Source: Chrysophaeum taylorii (taxonomy: Eukaryota > Sar > Pelagophyceae > Pelagomonadales > Pelagomonadaceae). Taken from it: a stretch of DNA of 49,492 bases. Both the position numbers and the translations under genes were made by a program. The stretch lies in the NCBI GenBank assembly GCA_029834535.1, contig JAQMWT010000509.1:1-49492 (forward strand), in the 5' to 3' direction. Positions 9,650 through 18,699 of the stretch are shown here, piece after piece; the first letter of the stretch is position 1; the number at the start of each line of letters is the position of its first letter. The notes beneath the pieces were generated by a model. The model saw only the letters and a program-made list of their open reading frames with translations. It ran no database searches and was not told the DNA's origin.

Positions 9650-10366
9650 CTAGTTGGGGTCATCGCCGAGTCGTGGGGCAGGCGAAGAGAGGACAGGCCC
9701 CGCCCGTAGGTCGTACGCATGCTGCCGCCGGACGTATGTGCGACGAAGGGTGGCGTCCTGCTGGGATCGGGCCGCCTGGGTGGGGTTCCCCGAGGCGGCG
9801 ACATGGGTGAGGGCGGTGAGGGCACAGCGCGCCCGGCCCAATGCGTTGGCGACCCCCCACTCACGGTAGATACGTCGAGTTTGGGCCGCCTTTGCCTCGG
9901 TGAAGTTGGCGCAGCCGCTTTCCACCCAGGTTCGCGCAGCGATGCGCTCTGCGCATGAGTGGGCGAGGGCGTGGCACGCCGCGCTGGCCTCACCGAAGGC
10001 ACCAAAGACGACGCCGGCAACGGTGCCGTAGCTACGTAGCCGCTGTTCGACAGGGCCCAAGAAGCCAGGCGGTGGTGCTGTACCCGGCTGGGGGATGATG
10101 GCGTCGATGCCGCGGGCGTGAGCGAGGTATTCGGAGTGGACTTGCGCTGCGCGCCGATCGACAGGCGACGGGTGGGAGGGATGGAGGGCGTGGGCGGTGT
10201 ATGACGAACCCCAAGCGAGGGTTTTGAGGTCGGAGAGTTGCTCCTTGTTGTCGAGTAGGGTGGGGATGTCTGGGACGACTTGGCGTCGGGCGAGATTGCC
10301 TCGGTACCGGCCGTAGAGGTGCGTGCGAATGGTAGGGGCGACGACGTCAGCAAAGATGCCGAAAAC
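9650..10366 (-). pseudogene. retroelement C-terminal region with PD-(D/E)XK-like nuclease motif, 5'-truncated
   Basis: An uninterrupted minus-strand frame of about 238 codons without its own start. Near its beginning, PDIPTLLDNKEQLSDLK gives PD, twelve residues, then DLK, the spacing of restriction-like endonuclease (PD-(D/E)XK) domains that follow RT in early-branching non-LTR elements. Further on, a helical region contains GTVAGVVFGAFGEAS and RRIYREWGVANALGRARCALTAL. The A/G-F-G-E-A element recalls the end of algal RT polyproteins (recognition from memory). It stops at 9650 and runs into a short 3' UTR ending CCCCCTCTTAGCAG. The 5' end is cut off at a GTCTGTCTGT microsatellite, as expected of a 5'-truncated target-primed insertion. 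Nuclease function is an inference from one motif. Confidence 0.5.
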
Positions 10367-10379
10367 GTTGTCTGTCTGT

Positions 10380-10507
10380 TCCCCAAATCAGGGTTTAGAC
10401 TCAGGTAGGCGCGAGCCAGACCTGAGGTCCAAGCCGTATACGGCGACCTCGCATGCGATTTCCACTACCCGCGATGGCTCTTCCAGCCAGCGCGCCATTC
10501 TCACGCT
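10380..10507 (+). pseudogene. Helitron/Pif1-type helicase fragment
   Basis: This 128-bp stretch matches 17725-17845 (GAGCCAGAC, CAAGCCGT[A/C]TACGGCGACCTCGC, CAGCGCGCCATTCTCACGC) and so encodes the AVYGDLA to AILTP section of the helicase described at 17752. It is cut on the right by the LTR-X 3' LTR at 10508 and on the left by the retroelement tail piece. Confidence 0.7.
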
Positions 10508-10682
10508 AGAGAACAGTAAAAATGACTGTGTCTCTGGTAGAGAATGGTGGCAGTGGTAGTGCTGCCCTTAACGCCCTGTCACCAACGACACAAAGAGCAG
10601 CACGGTGATCGACACAGCGATTTCTTGTTTTTACTAGTGTGAGAGGGGGGGGTACTAACCCTGAATGGAATTTTCTATCTCT
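10508..10682 (-). repeat. LTR-X 3' LTR, copy A
   Basis: A 175-bp copy of the repeat at 7153-7337, with the same ends. On the minus strand it follows LTR-X coding sequence and the purine tract TGCGAGGGCGT. The flank beyond it (10507 downward) is unrelated to the flank of copy B, which fixes this end of the element. Confidence 0.75.
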
Positions 10683-11145
10683 ACGCCCTCGCAGATTGAA
10701 CTCGGGAAGAGCGAAATCAGGAACAAACAAAACAAATTTCAGGCCAAAGACAAGACGAAGTTGAGTTCCGAGGAAGCGTGTGGTGAGAGGTGTGCGAAGT
10801 GCACGTGCGAAGTGTGAGAGTGAGATAGAGAGAGAGGGGGCAGGTGAGGATTGGCAAGAAAGGGGGAAGTGCGCAAAGTAGAAAGCGAAACAATTTGTAA
10901 GAGGTGACAATGTGAGGAGGAGAACGCAAGAAGAGGATGCGAGCTAATATATAGGGGAAAAGCATCGATCGCAAAGAGGGGGAAATGTGAAAGAAGATGC
11001 TATATGGGCTAAGTGTGGAATATGGCGAATAGAGTAATAGAGGTCAGATCATCATCTTGTCCAGTGACTAACGAAGGATGGATTGAAATGACAACATCGT
11101 GAACATGATGCTAGATGCAATGTGGACAGAATGGTTATGGTGTGT
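10683..11145 (-). other. LTR-X copy A 3' untranslated region
   Basis: No ORF. The sequence aligns with 35754-36308 of copy B (shared GAACTCGG, AAACAAAACAAAT, GAAAAGCATCGATCG and ATGGCGAAT strings), so it is the 3' untranslated part between the last ORF and the 3' LTR. CGCCCTCG at 10684-10691 is the polypurine tract on the minus strand. Confidence 0.6.
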
Positions 11146-12236
11146 TTAGAAATAAGAGAGTGCACCAGTATCATCGTCGAATACGAGGGTTGCATGCATT
11201 AAGTCGTGGATGTTCCACGATATAGAACGACTGTGTGTGCGGTTGGATGTATCCCAATTGGCTGAGGGATCTTCGTAGTAGAACGGGTGGTCTAACTGGT
11301 AGCGATGGCAGGGATCATAGGCCAAGCAGTCGTGAAGTGTACAGCAGGCCAATGATTGATCGAAAGGCGAATACCGAGTGTGGTCATAATAGTGAGATTC
11401 TACTGTGACTGAAGGTGGGCTAGTAAGGGTGCGACGATGTGACTGAGCGGCAGCGTTATCCCATGAAGAGATATGTCCATTTAACCAAGTCGGTGTCGAC
11501 ATGGCAAGGTAATCGTCGTCGCGACAACGAGTAATGCGGAGCTGTGCCTGGAAGATGTGAGAACCAGAATTGTCCGTCACATACGTGTCGAAGCTGTTGT
11601 CCTGAGTACAGCTTGGTGCAGTTGAGGTTGTCCTAGGAGTGTCTAAAATATCATTTGAAAATTCATCGCGTGACGTCGATATCGGAATAAAGTCGTATGG
11701 GGGTGGCCAGTAGAGCAGAAGCAATTCTAAAAGTAATTTTAATGGGTTGAAGTCTTGTTGGTGGTCCTGGATCTCGACTGTAGACCTGGGATTGTGGTCT
11801 GGTGGAGGTTTCCATTTGCTATCATCAAAATATGATTCGACTGGGTCTGAGGTTTGCGAGAGTACCATGTGTGATGGTGCAGAAGATGCAGTCGTCAGGG
11901 GCAAATGCCTGAAAGCGATGGACGGTGCGAAGGCATTGGCCTTGCCTGGGGGAGAGCTGACTTCGAAGGCATGGTCGGAGTCGTATCCTGCGTGTTCGAC
12001 TGGAGGGTGGTGTTATATTCGGCAAAGTAGTCCTGAGTCGGGACAATTGACTGGCCCTGAATTTAATTCATATCCGGAGTCGTTTTCACCAGAGTCAAAC
12101 TTCCCTTGATGTACATGCGCGAGCGAGCGCGGTGCATCCCTGGTGAATTGTGCAGCGACTGAAAGTTGAGACATTCGACAGATGGGTGATGTCGATATGC
12201 GAGAGCTGTACAGGATACAACGTGGAGGGAGCTGGG
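11146..12236 (-). pseudogene. LTR-X copy A, C-terminal part of the last ORF
   Basis: The 252-residue frame at 11904-11146 aligns with the end of the 799-residue ORF of copy B: DFIPISTSR versus SFIPISSSR, SFDTYVTDNSGSHIFQAQLRITR versus SSDTYVTGNSGSLIFQEKLRLTR, and PTWLNGHISSWD versus PIWLNGHVSS. Copy B stops after HVSS, while copy A reads about 85 residues further, so their ends differ. The section 11905-12236 matches copy B at 36700-37120 in other frames, so it holds frameshifts. Composition is Ser/Thr/His/Asp-rich with no recognisable domain. Confidence 0.6.
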
Positions 12237-12404
12237 ATGAGGGCGGGCGACGAGGACGCGGGGGAGGAGGAAGAGGAGGACGAGGCCGAAGTGGGGTGCA
12301 AGCGCAAGGCCAGGCCGCGGCGGTGGACGGACGCGGAGGACGCGGCGTTGTGCGAGGGCGTGCGCAAGTTCGGCGAACGGACGTGGAAATCGATTGCCCT
12401 CGTT
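12237..12404 (+). pseudogene. captured MYB/SANT domain fragment
   Basis: On the strand opposite to its neighbours, a very GC-rich stretch encodes an acidic run (EEEEEDEAE), a basic patch (CKRKARPRR) and then RRWTDAEDAALCEGVRKFG followed by ERTWKSIA. W-T-x-x-E-D...L...V-x-K-[FY]-G...W-K-x-I-A is the first two helices of a MYB/SANT repeat. The recognition helix is missing: the frame passes at about 12404 into copia sequence read backwards. The base composition differs sharply from both sides. It looks like a piece of a host gene carried into the nest. It could be a telobox-type or a general MYB-like protein; the fragment is too short to tell. Confidence 0.7.
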
Positions 12405-13570
12405 TTCAGGCGACAAACCGTGGAGGCACTTAAGTTTATATTCGTCAATGGAAACGTCCGCTTCTTGGACCTTATATTCGTCAGGACCAACAATGGCTGG
12501 TGAATTATAGTTTAGCGACGTTGCGGTTTTACCTTCTCTTCGGTGACGATGCCTATGCTGACGGACAGCGGACCCACCGCAGCTATGGTAGCAGTTAGTA
12601 CGCGACAGAACGTACAACCGCCTCAATTCTCGTACGAGTCTGAGCCAGTTGACTCCGTCGAACGTCTCCCTTTTGCGGATCAAGCGGAGGATGAGATCAC
12701 TCTCGATGAGATAGCGAAAGAACAAGCTGACGGATTACTACTCGAACGTCGAGCGGATTTTTGTGCGTCTCAAGACAAAAAAGCGAGCCCAGGAGACCAC
12801 CCACAGTCTCGCGGTCAAGCAGTTGCTGGAAATAGACATCATAAAAGCTTGTGCTAAGGGCAAGGTATCTGTGCTGCACGTGGTGGAAGCTTGATTAATG
12901 GTCATGAAATTGGATACATAGGATTTCTTAGTCACTGCAGCAGTATGTTGAAAGTTAGTGTCCAACATAAGGGATTTAATATCGGCAACGAGGAGCGAAA
13001 GGTGCTTGTACAGAGTGCTGTACGTACCGGCAGGCAGAGCATTGCTGAGCATGTCACAGCAAAGGTCATGGCGTAGAGACAATAGGAAGGATTCCTGTTG
13101 TTTGGTGTGGTTGTTAGCACGAATCATCTCCGGTCGAGTGGGGTAGCGTAATTTCCCGCTGCGAGGGTCGAGTAAAATAATATTGGCATACCCTCGGACG
13201 GTTGGCAATGGAGCAAGCATTGAGTGGATTTTAGAGCCGAGTTTGCGGTCACTTCCACGAAGGTACCCTATATAGCGACTGTGAGATAGGTGATGATCTT
13301 CCAGAGCAAAAAGAGAATCCTTGTAATTGAAAGAGTTGTCGGTGGCCTTGTAGGTAAGGCAGCCAGGCATCACGAGAGCGCATCTGGACACGAGGTTTTG
13401 TATGGCGGTGCCATAGGTGGTAGCGGAGCCAACTTGGGGAAGGGCTTGGACTATCCACAAGTAACCCATAAACGGCTCCAGATATATGGACCTGTCCCGG
13501 TGGCGGGGGATGTCGGAAGCAGTGAACGTATACGTGGTTCCAAAGGCGTTGATGGGGGTCAATTCAAGAG
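12405..13570 (-). pseudogene. copia fragment: methyltransferase C-terminal half joined to pre-RT region
   Basis: The minus-strand frame at 13562-12738 encodes about 275 residues that align with residues 389 to about 640 of the methyltransferase ORF at 24252. Shared features include INAFG.TYTF, SRY[IL]G[YF], SGDRK-type GSDRK, P.PT[VI]RG[YF]AN, RANN, LLSL..DLCCD and NA[LI]PAGTY. By eye the two are roughly 40-50% identical, so this is an older or different family member. Motif IX is weakened (RPEMIRANN) and motif X is SNALPAGTY. After a break, 12545-12405 encodes VGPDEYKVQEADVSIDEYK, which matches the linker before RT at about 28320-28390. Integrase is missing between them, so an internal deletion has occurred. 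Confidence 0.75.
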
Positions 13571-16075
13571 AGAAAGCAGCTGTGGACGGGAGATGTCCGA
13601 AGAGTGAGTCTGACGTGAGAGAATTGGCAGATAGTGAAGACTGTCCGACAATAGTGAGTCATGCGAGTCTGTGGCTTGCAGCGAGCTTGAGGGGATAAAG
13701 GAAGAGATAGAAATGGAAAGTGACTTCCCGTGATTCAAAACACAGCGGAGTGGGGCATGCGACGTGCGGCAGTGACGGTCGGTAGAATGCTGATGGCAGA
13801 GCGCGCATCCAACCTGAAGAGGCTGCGGGTTATCCTCGCGGGTACTACATAGAATATCGACTGGGTGCGAATCGCAATAGCAGCCGGTGAGCTCGGAGTT
13901 CAGCTGAGGTTGCAAAGTTGAGAACGTGCAGCATGAACGGAGAGGGGCGAGCCGGGTGCATCACAAGTGCATAAAATGCGTGTGCAGTTTGAATTGTGTC
14001 CTGAGTGGAATTCTGGCGGTAATGTCGACAGATGCGAATCGTGGACAGAACTGGGCGAGGATGTCGCGTGAAGTGGCGCTGTAACCGAATCATAGAGGTG
14101 CGGATCTTCAACGTCAAGCATAGTGCTGGGAGGGACGTTAGAAGAGACGAGGAAAGGACGATGCGTGCGGCTATCTTTTAGTGGCGGGCATATGTTGCGC
14201 GGGACTGGCGATAACTGCGACATGTGGCGTTGGCATGACAGAACTTCATTTGCATATGGCAGCATGCAGGGTGAAACCAAGTGAGCTGAAACGTGAGGGT
14301 GTGACGTGTGAAAGGCTGACAGAAGAGCGTGGGAGCTCAGAATTGCATTGATGATGAAGTATAGTATCATCACAAATCGTCGGGAATCGAATCGTCGGGA
14401 ATCGCGCCGAAGCCTTAAGGTGAGTTCCGATGTAGCCAGAGTAGCCATACGAGGCGTGACTGATATGAGTCGTAACAGGTCTCGTTGGCGGTGGAAAGCG
14501 AATGCGCCCTCGTAATTCTAACTTGGTGGAATCTTCGAATTGCCGGTGAGGCGGAGAGACCGTGGTTGCGGAACGAGCGCAGAACCGGGCGGCGGTCGGA
14601 GGGGGCGCGTGAGCGATGACTGGAAAAGCAGTGTTGTGTTGAACCCGAAACGAAGGATGTTCGGGTATCTTACTGTGCAACAAGCGATCGTGCATCTCAG
14701 TTGACTGCGAGTGTACCATGAAGATGGCGCTATGTAGGTAGTCTAAACCGAGAGAGGTGGCGATCGTGCCGTCGCGAGTGCGCAGGAGCCTGTGCGGTGT
14801 CTGGGCTGTAGTCGGAATATGACGTATGGCGTCATACAATGCGATGGGAGCTGAATCAGACGTGATAGAGCTGGCTAACTGTGCGGGGAGCGGCATGTCG
14901 GGGGCAACACTCGAAGAGGAGGGTGGAATGAAGTCCGCGTCGATTTTGGTTACCGTATATGGCGGTACCATGAGCGTAAACATCTGACATGAAGGAAATG
15001 CTTGTGTCCCAAACGAGAATGCGGGTATAGTCGCATGGGAATGGTTGCATCTTGTCTCTGCTGAAGTCAAGAGCTATGGAGGTGAGCTATGGAGGAAGCC
15101 AACGGAGAAGCCATGAGCATATGGGTAGCGTCTGGTGGCCAAGGTTCCTGTGGGATTGACTGAGTTGGATCCGAAATAGGGTTCCTGCTCGGAGATGACT
15201 CAATCGGTGCGAAGGGTGCGTGCTCGAGATCAAAGTCGTCCAGTAGGCGACATGAAGTGATCGCTAAGGAGCGATTCATCGACCGAGTATCAGGGAAGAC
15301 CGAGGTGGTACGATGATCTGCCTCGCTGAGGTAGCCGTGCTGGTAAGATTCCAGTGGGTGCGCATGACTCTGGCGAGTGCTGACATTGGCTAGTCCCTGA
15401 TCTGTAGTCGTGTAGGGAAGCGAGATCATCTGCGCCGACGTGGATTGCGACAGTAGGGGCGGATCAGGTGCCTGGGGGGCTGGAAGGCGGCCTTTGTCTT
15501 CCAGAGGCGAAGAGAGCGAACGTAGCTGTAGCTTCATTTCGTCGTGATCGGATATGCGCAATACGCTAGTGCGCGTAGTCGCGGTGCGCTTACCTGTGTC
15601 TTCATGATGTGCCTGAGCGTTCTGCGGTGGTGCTTCTGCGAGCGAGACATGTCTGAAGGACTGGTCGATCGGATGGGGTGCGTCAGCTATGAGTGAGACA
15701 GGAGCCTGTAGCAGTGCAAGGTCGAGCGACTGAACGTTGGACCTGGGCATCGTCTTCTTAGTCTGGAGCGGTGCAGTGCAGTGGGTGTGCTTTGCCTCGT
15801 CTGCTACATCGATGGGCTGACTGGTGTAGCTAGCCGTTGTGGTCTTATCTTTCTTTTCGTCCATGAGGGACTGCGAGATAGTAGTCGTTGCTATGTGCGA
15901 GACGAGAAGTAGCTGTTGAGCAGCTGTGGGGAGCTGAATGCTTACTCGGCTGGCAGTTTCTGCGGATTGCTTACTTGGCTGGCAGTTTCTGTGGACTTAA
16001 AGTTCCAAGGACATGGATGCGTAGCGTCAGACGTCTTTTCATTGGGGATTGCCATAAAGTGACTCGCAAGTTCAA
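13571..16075 (-). pseudogene. LTR-X copy A, middle part of the coding region
   Basis: Overlapping minus-strand frames (13915-13559, 14448-13900, 15070-14246, 15864-15067) align in order with copy B at 37140-39720. Examples are IPAFSFGTQAF versus IAAFSFGTQAF, TSDSAPIALYDAI in both, MVHSQSTE in both, FEDSTKLELRGRI versus FEDSTQFELRGRI, and ISHASYGYSGYIGT in both. The frame changes at least three times, so this copy is dead, while copy B keeps 799 codons open here. The upstream piece (15864-15067) is Ser/Thr/Gln-rich. The segment ends at the TTCAA duplication at 16071-16075. Confidence 0.65.
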
Positions 16076-16099
16076 ACGAGCCACGGCGTCTCGTGCGTA

Positions 16100-16370
16100 A
16101 AGAGCGCCGCGACACCGAGAGACACGCGCGGCTTGCGCGGCACCGCCCGAGCGAAGCTGAGAAGCAGCAGAAGCACCGCGACCTCGACGCGGACCGAAAA
16201 CGATAACGCGTGCGAGCGTGCGGCAAGACTAGGAACAGGAGCGCGACCGACCGCGACGGCGTCGTGCTACCGCGCGCCCGCAACACGAGGAAAAGCGACG
16301 CGACCAAGCGCGAGAGCCTCGCTACGCGCAGCCGCAACACGAGGAATACGACTCGCGCGGAAGAGAACAT
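16100..16370. repeat. GC-rich degenerate tandem repeat (about 60 bp)
   Basis: The string CGCAACACGAGGAA recurs at 16280 and 16330, with related versions earlier (GCGGCAAGACTAGGAACAG near 16222). Each is preceded by GCGCG/CGCGAC-rich sequence, giving a period of about 50-65 bases. A single related unit (GGCGTCGTGCTACCGCGCG) occurs again at 20040. Open frames here are by-products of the repeat. Confidence 0.5.
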
Positions 16371-16371
16371 G

Positions 16372-16414
16372 GAAACTTCTGGAAATGGATTTTCCCAGAG
16401 ATTTCTAGAAGTTC
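16372..16414. promoter_or_regulatory. heat-shock-element-like motifs
   Basis: GAAACTTCTGGAA (16372-16384) and TTCTAGAAGTTC (16403-16414) are each three perfect alternating nGAAn/nTTCn units, the consensus for heat shock factor. TTCCGGAAATTTC at 19912-19924 and GAAACTTCCGGAC at 19945-19957 repeat the pattern at the other side of the insertion. Function is inferred from the motif only. Confidence 0.4.
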
Positions 16415-16489
16415 CCAAGTGCCTCTCGGAGGCTGGAAAAGTGCGTCAAATCATGAATATTCCGTTTGTGTAGTACAAGTGCAGGCCAG

Positions 16490-16860
16490 TAAGTTCACCT
16501 AGTCCCAATCTCTAACCCCCGCAAGTTCACCTGTTCCCGTTAAGTTCACCTAGTCCCAATCTCTAACCCCAGTAAATTCGGCGTAAACCCAATCTCTAAC
16601 CCCAGTAAGTTCGGCGTAAACCCGCACCCACTCACCCCACTCTCCTTCGAGCTCGTCGCTCTCACCCCCGCCAATCTAAGCTGCCTTGATCCGCACACGC
16701 CGCTAAGCTTTGAGTTTACTCTAAAAGCCCCAGTAAGTTCACACTTGGTCTCAGTAAGTTCACCTGGTCACTAAGTTCACCTAGTCCCAATCTCCAACCC
16801 CAGTAAGAGATTGGTTCCAGTAAGTTCATCTGGTCCCAGTAAGTTAACCTATAGTGCGCG
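16490..16860. repeat. minisatellite with GTTCACCTAGTCCC units
   Basis: Variable-length repeats of AAGTTCACCT[AG]GTCCC, AATCTCTAACCCC and CAGTAA run through this stretch. The inverted partner lies at 18350-18660. It is the outer part of each inverted-repeat arm. Confidence 0.75.
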
Positions 16861-16861
16861 T

Positions 16862-17452
16862 GTAGACGCCGGGAGGGGGCTTATCGGTATTGCGCAGCAC
16901 GTGTGGAGTAGGGTGGAGTCGTCGACCAAGAAGAGGATATCCTCGGGGTTGCCGATCGACAGAGAGCCACGTAGAGCTGGACGTGGCAGAAGACGGGCTT
17001 CGCCAAGAGGACACCGACCTCGCGGGGCGTCTGGCCCTGGCTCTTGGTGATCGTTTGGCGTCGGCGGGCCTTAAGGGATACAGGTTGGAGGAGCCTCGGT
17101 GACAACGACACGATCGATCATGTATCTGGTACCGTTGCAGTGGCCGTGCGACGGGTCGAGGTTGCGAAGACTTTAAGCTCGCGATCAAAGTCAGCATGCC
17201 GTTGGTTGTCAGGGAGTTCAAAACTCGACTTTCGAGAGCGAGGCGTCGTCTTCCGATCCAACCTAGTCGGCCGAAAAGAACTCCGACGCCTCGTCTCCGG
17301 GAAAAAAAGGCCGCGGTCATGCGCGCGTTGTCAGCATCGACAACATCGTTTCGACGGGGCGTGAGAATGGCGCGCTGAAAGAGCCGCCGCGGGTCGTGGA
17401 AATAGTCTGCGAGGTCGCCGTAGACGGCTTGGAGGATCAATGGCCGGCTGGC
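16862..17452 (-). pseudogene. Helitron/Pif1-type helicase C-terminal fragment, left arm
   Basis: Read on the minus strand with frame changes. It starts ILQAVYGDLADYFHDP, then RAILTPRRNDVVDADN, which resembles the AILTP-x-N-x-x-V-D-x-x-N motif of Helitron helicases, then FLNSLTTNGM-like sequence, and finally TITKSQGQTPREVGV followed by VQLYVALCRSATP. The last two are the TKSQGQT and QLYVALSR motifs (V and VI) of Pif1-family helicases, with Ser to Cys in the latter. Only the C-terminal third of a helicase is present. There is no Rep domain. At least three frameshifts make it a pseudogene. Confidence 0.75.
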
Positions 17453-17488
17453 TCGCGGGCCTACCTGATCCTTACCCTAAATCGAGGG

Positions 17489-17716
17489 ACAAACACCAAC
17501 ACACACCCACCCACATCCTTCATGCTCCCCACACACAACCCCCTCTTAGCAGTCGACATTTAAAGACAAACACCACAAACCTCTTAGCAGTCGACATTTA
17601 AAGACAAACACCACAAACACACCCACATCCTTCATGCTCCCCACACACTCCCCCCTCTTAGCAGTCCTAACTACTAATCGACAGATGTTTGTCTGTCTGT
17701 TTGTTTGTCTGTTTGT
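17489..17716. repeat. palindrome spacer with clustered retroelement 3' tails and GTTT/GTCT microsatellite
   Basis: Three copies of the tail CTCTTAGCAG (near 17534, 17581 and 17657) occur here. The first two are followed by TCGACATTTAAAGACAAAC, and the third by a GTTTGTCTGTCTGTTT microsatellite. CCACATCCTTCATGCTCCCC precedes two of them. These look like successive, strongly 5'-truncated insertions of the retroelement of 9650-10366 into one microsatellite target. Confidence 0.6.
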
Positions 17717-17751
17717 CCCTCGATTTAGGGTGAGGATCAGGTTGACCCGCG

Positions 17752-18325
17752 AGCCAGACAGTGATCCTCCAAGCCGTCTACGGCGACCTCGCAGACTATT
17801 TCCACGACCCGCGGCGGCTCTTTCAGCGCGCCATTCTCACGCCCCGTCGAAACGATGTTGTCGATGCTGACAACGCCGCGCGCATGACCGCGGCCTTTTT
17901 TTCCCAGAGACGAGGCGTCGGAGTTCTTTTCGGCCGACTAGGTTGGATCGGAAGACGACGCCTCGCTCTTTACAGTCGAGTTTTCAACTCCCTGACAACC
18001 AACGGCATGCTGACTTTGATCGCGAGCTTAAAGTCTTCGCAACCTCGACCCGTCGCACGGCCACTGCAACGGTACCAGATACATGATCGATCGCGTCCTG
18101 TCACCGAGGCTCCTCCAACCTGGATCCCTTAAGGCCCGCCGACGCCAAACGATCACCAAGAGCCAGGGCCAGACGCCCCGCGAGGTCGGCGTCCTCTTGC
18201 CCAAACCCGTCTTCTGCCTCGTCCAGCTCTACGTGGCTCTCTGTCGATCGGCAACCCCGAGGATAAACTCATCTGGGTCGACGACTCCACCCTACCCCAC
18301 ACGTGCTGCGCAATACCGATAAGCC
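17752..18325 (+). pseudogene. Helitron/Pif1-type helicase C-terminal fragment, right arm
   Basis: The inverted partner of 16862-17452. A 123-residue frame from 17761 carries ILQAVYGDLADYFHDP, RAILTPRRNDVVDADN and NSLTTNGM. After a frame change TITKSQGQTPREVGV and VQLYVALCRSATP follow (18140-18260). The fragment begins at the same residue as the left arm and as the 10380 fragment, next to the same GTCTGT-type microsatellite, so all three derive from one truncated template. It differs from the left arm by few bases and has an extra Ala codon in the DADN region. Confidence 0.75.
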
Positions 18326-18349
18326 CCCTCCTGGCGTCTACACACGCAC

Positions 18350-18660
18350 TGTAGGTGGACTTACTGGGACCAGGTGAACTTACTGGGGTTTGCGATTGGG
18401 ACTAGGTGAAGTGAGTGACCAGGTGAAACTGGGACCAGGTGAGCATACTGGGGTTTTTAGAGTAAAGGGTTTTTAGAGTAAACTCAAAGGTTGGCGGCGC
18501 GTGCGGATCAAAGCAGCTTAGATTGGCGGAGGCGAGAGCGACGAGCTCAAAGGAGTGGGTGTGAGCTAGGTGAACTTCCTGACCAGGTGAACTTATATGA
18601 AACTTACTGGGACCAGGTGAACTTACTGGGGTTAGAGATTGGGACTAGGTGAACTTACTG
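18350..18660. repeat. minisatellite, right arm
   Basis: The inverted counterpart of 16490-16860, with GACCAGGTGAACTTACTGGG-type units and fewer repeats than the left arm. Confidence 0.75.
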
Positions 18661-18699
18661 GCCTGCACTTGTCGACATTTAAAGACAAACAAACAAACA

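Larger units (their letters stand above)
16475..18672. repeat. 2.2-kb inverted repeat of a Helitron helicase fragment
   Basis: ACAAGTGCAGGCC at 16475-16487 pairs with GGCCTGCACTTGT at 18660-18672, and CCCTAAATCGAGGG at 17475-17488 with CCCTCGATTTAGGG at 17717-17730. The arms (about 1 kb) differ by few substitutions and some indels. They contain a minisatellite outside and a helicase fragment inside, read outwards from a spacer of about 230 bp. Confidence 0.85.

Noticed and set aside
16490..16860. CRISPR-like or telomeric array
   Set aside because: Unit lengths vary, there are no unique spacers, and the CTAACCCC strings lie inside a longer minisatellite unit.
17634..17870. ORF beginning MFVCLFVCLFV, like a membrane peptide
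   Set aside because: It is the translation of the GTTTGTCTGT microsatellite and recurs wherever that repeat occurs.
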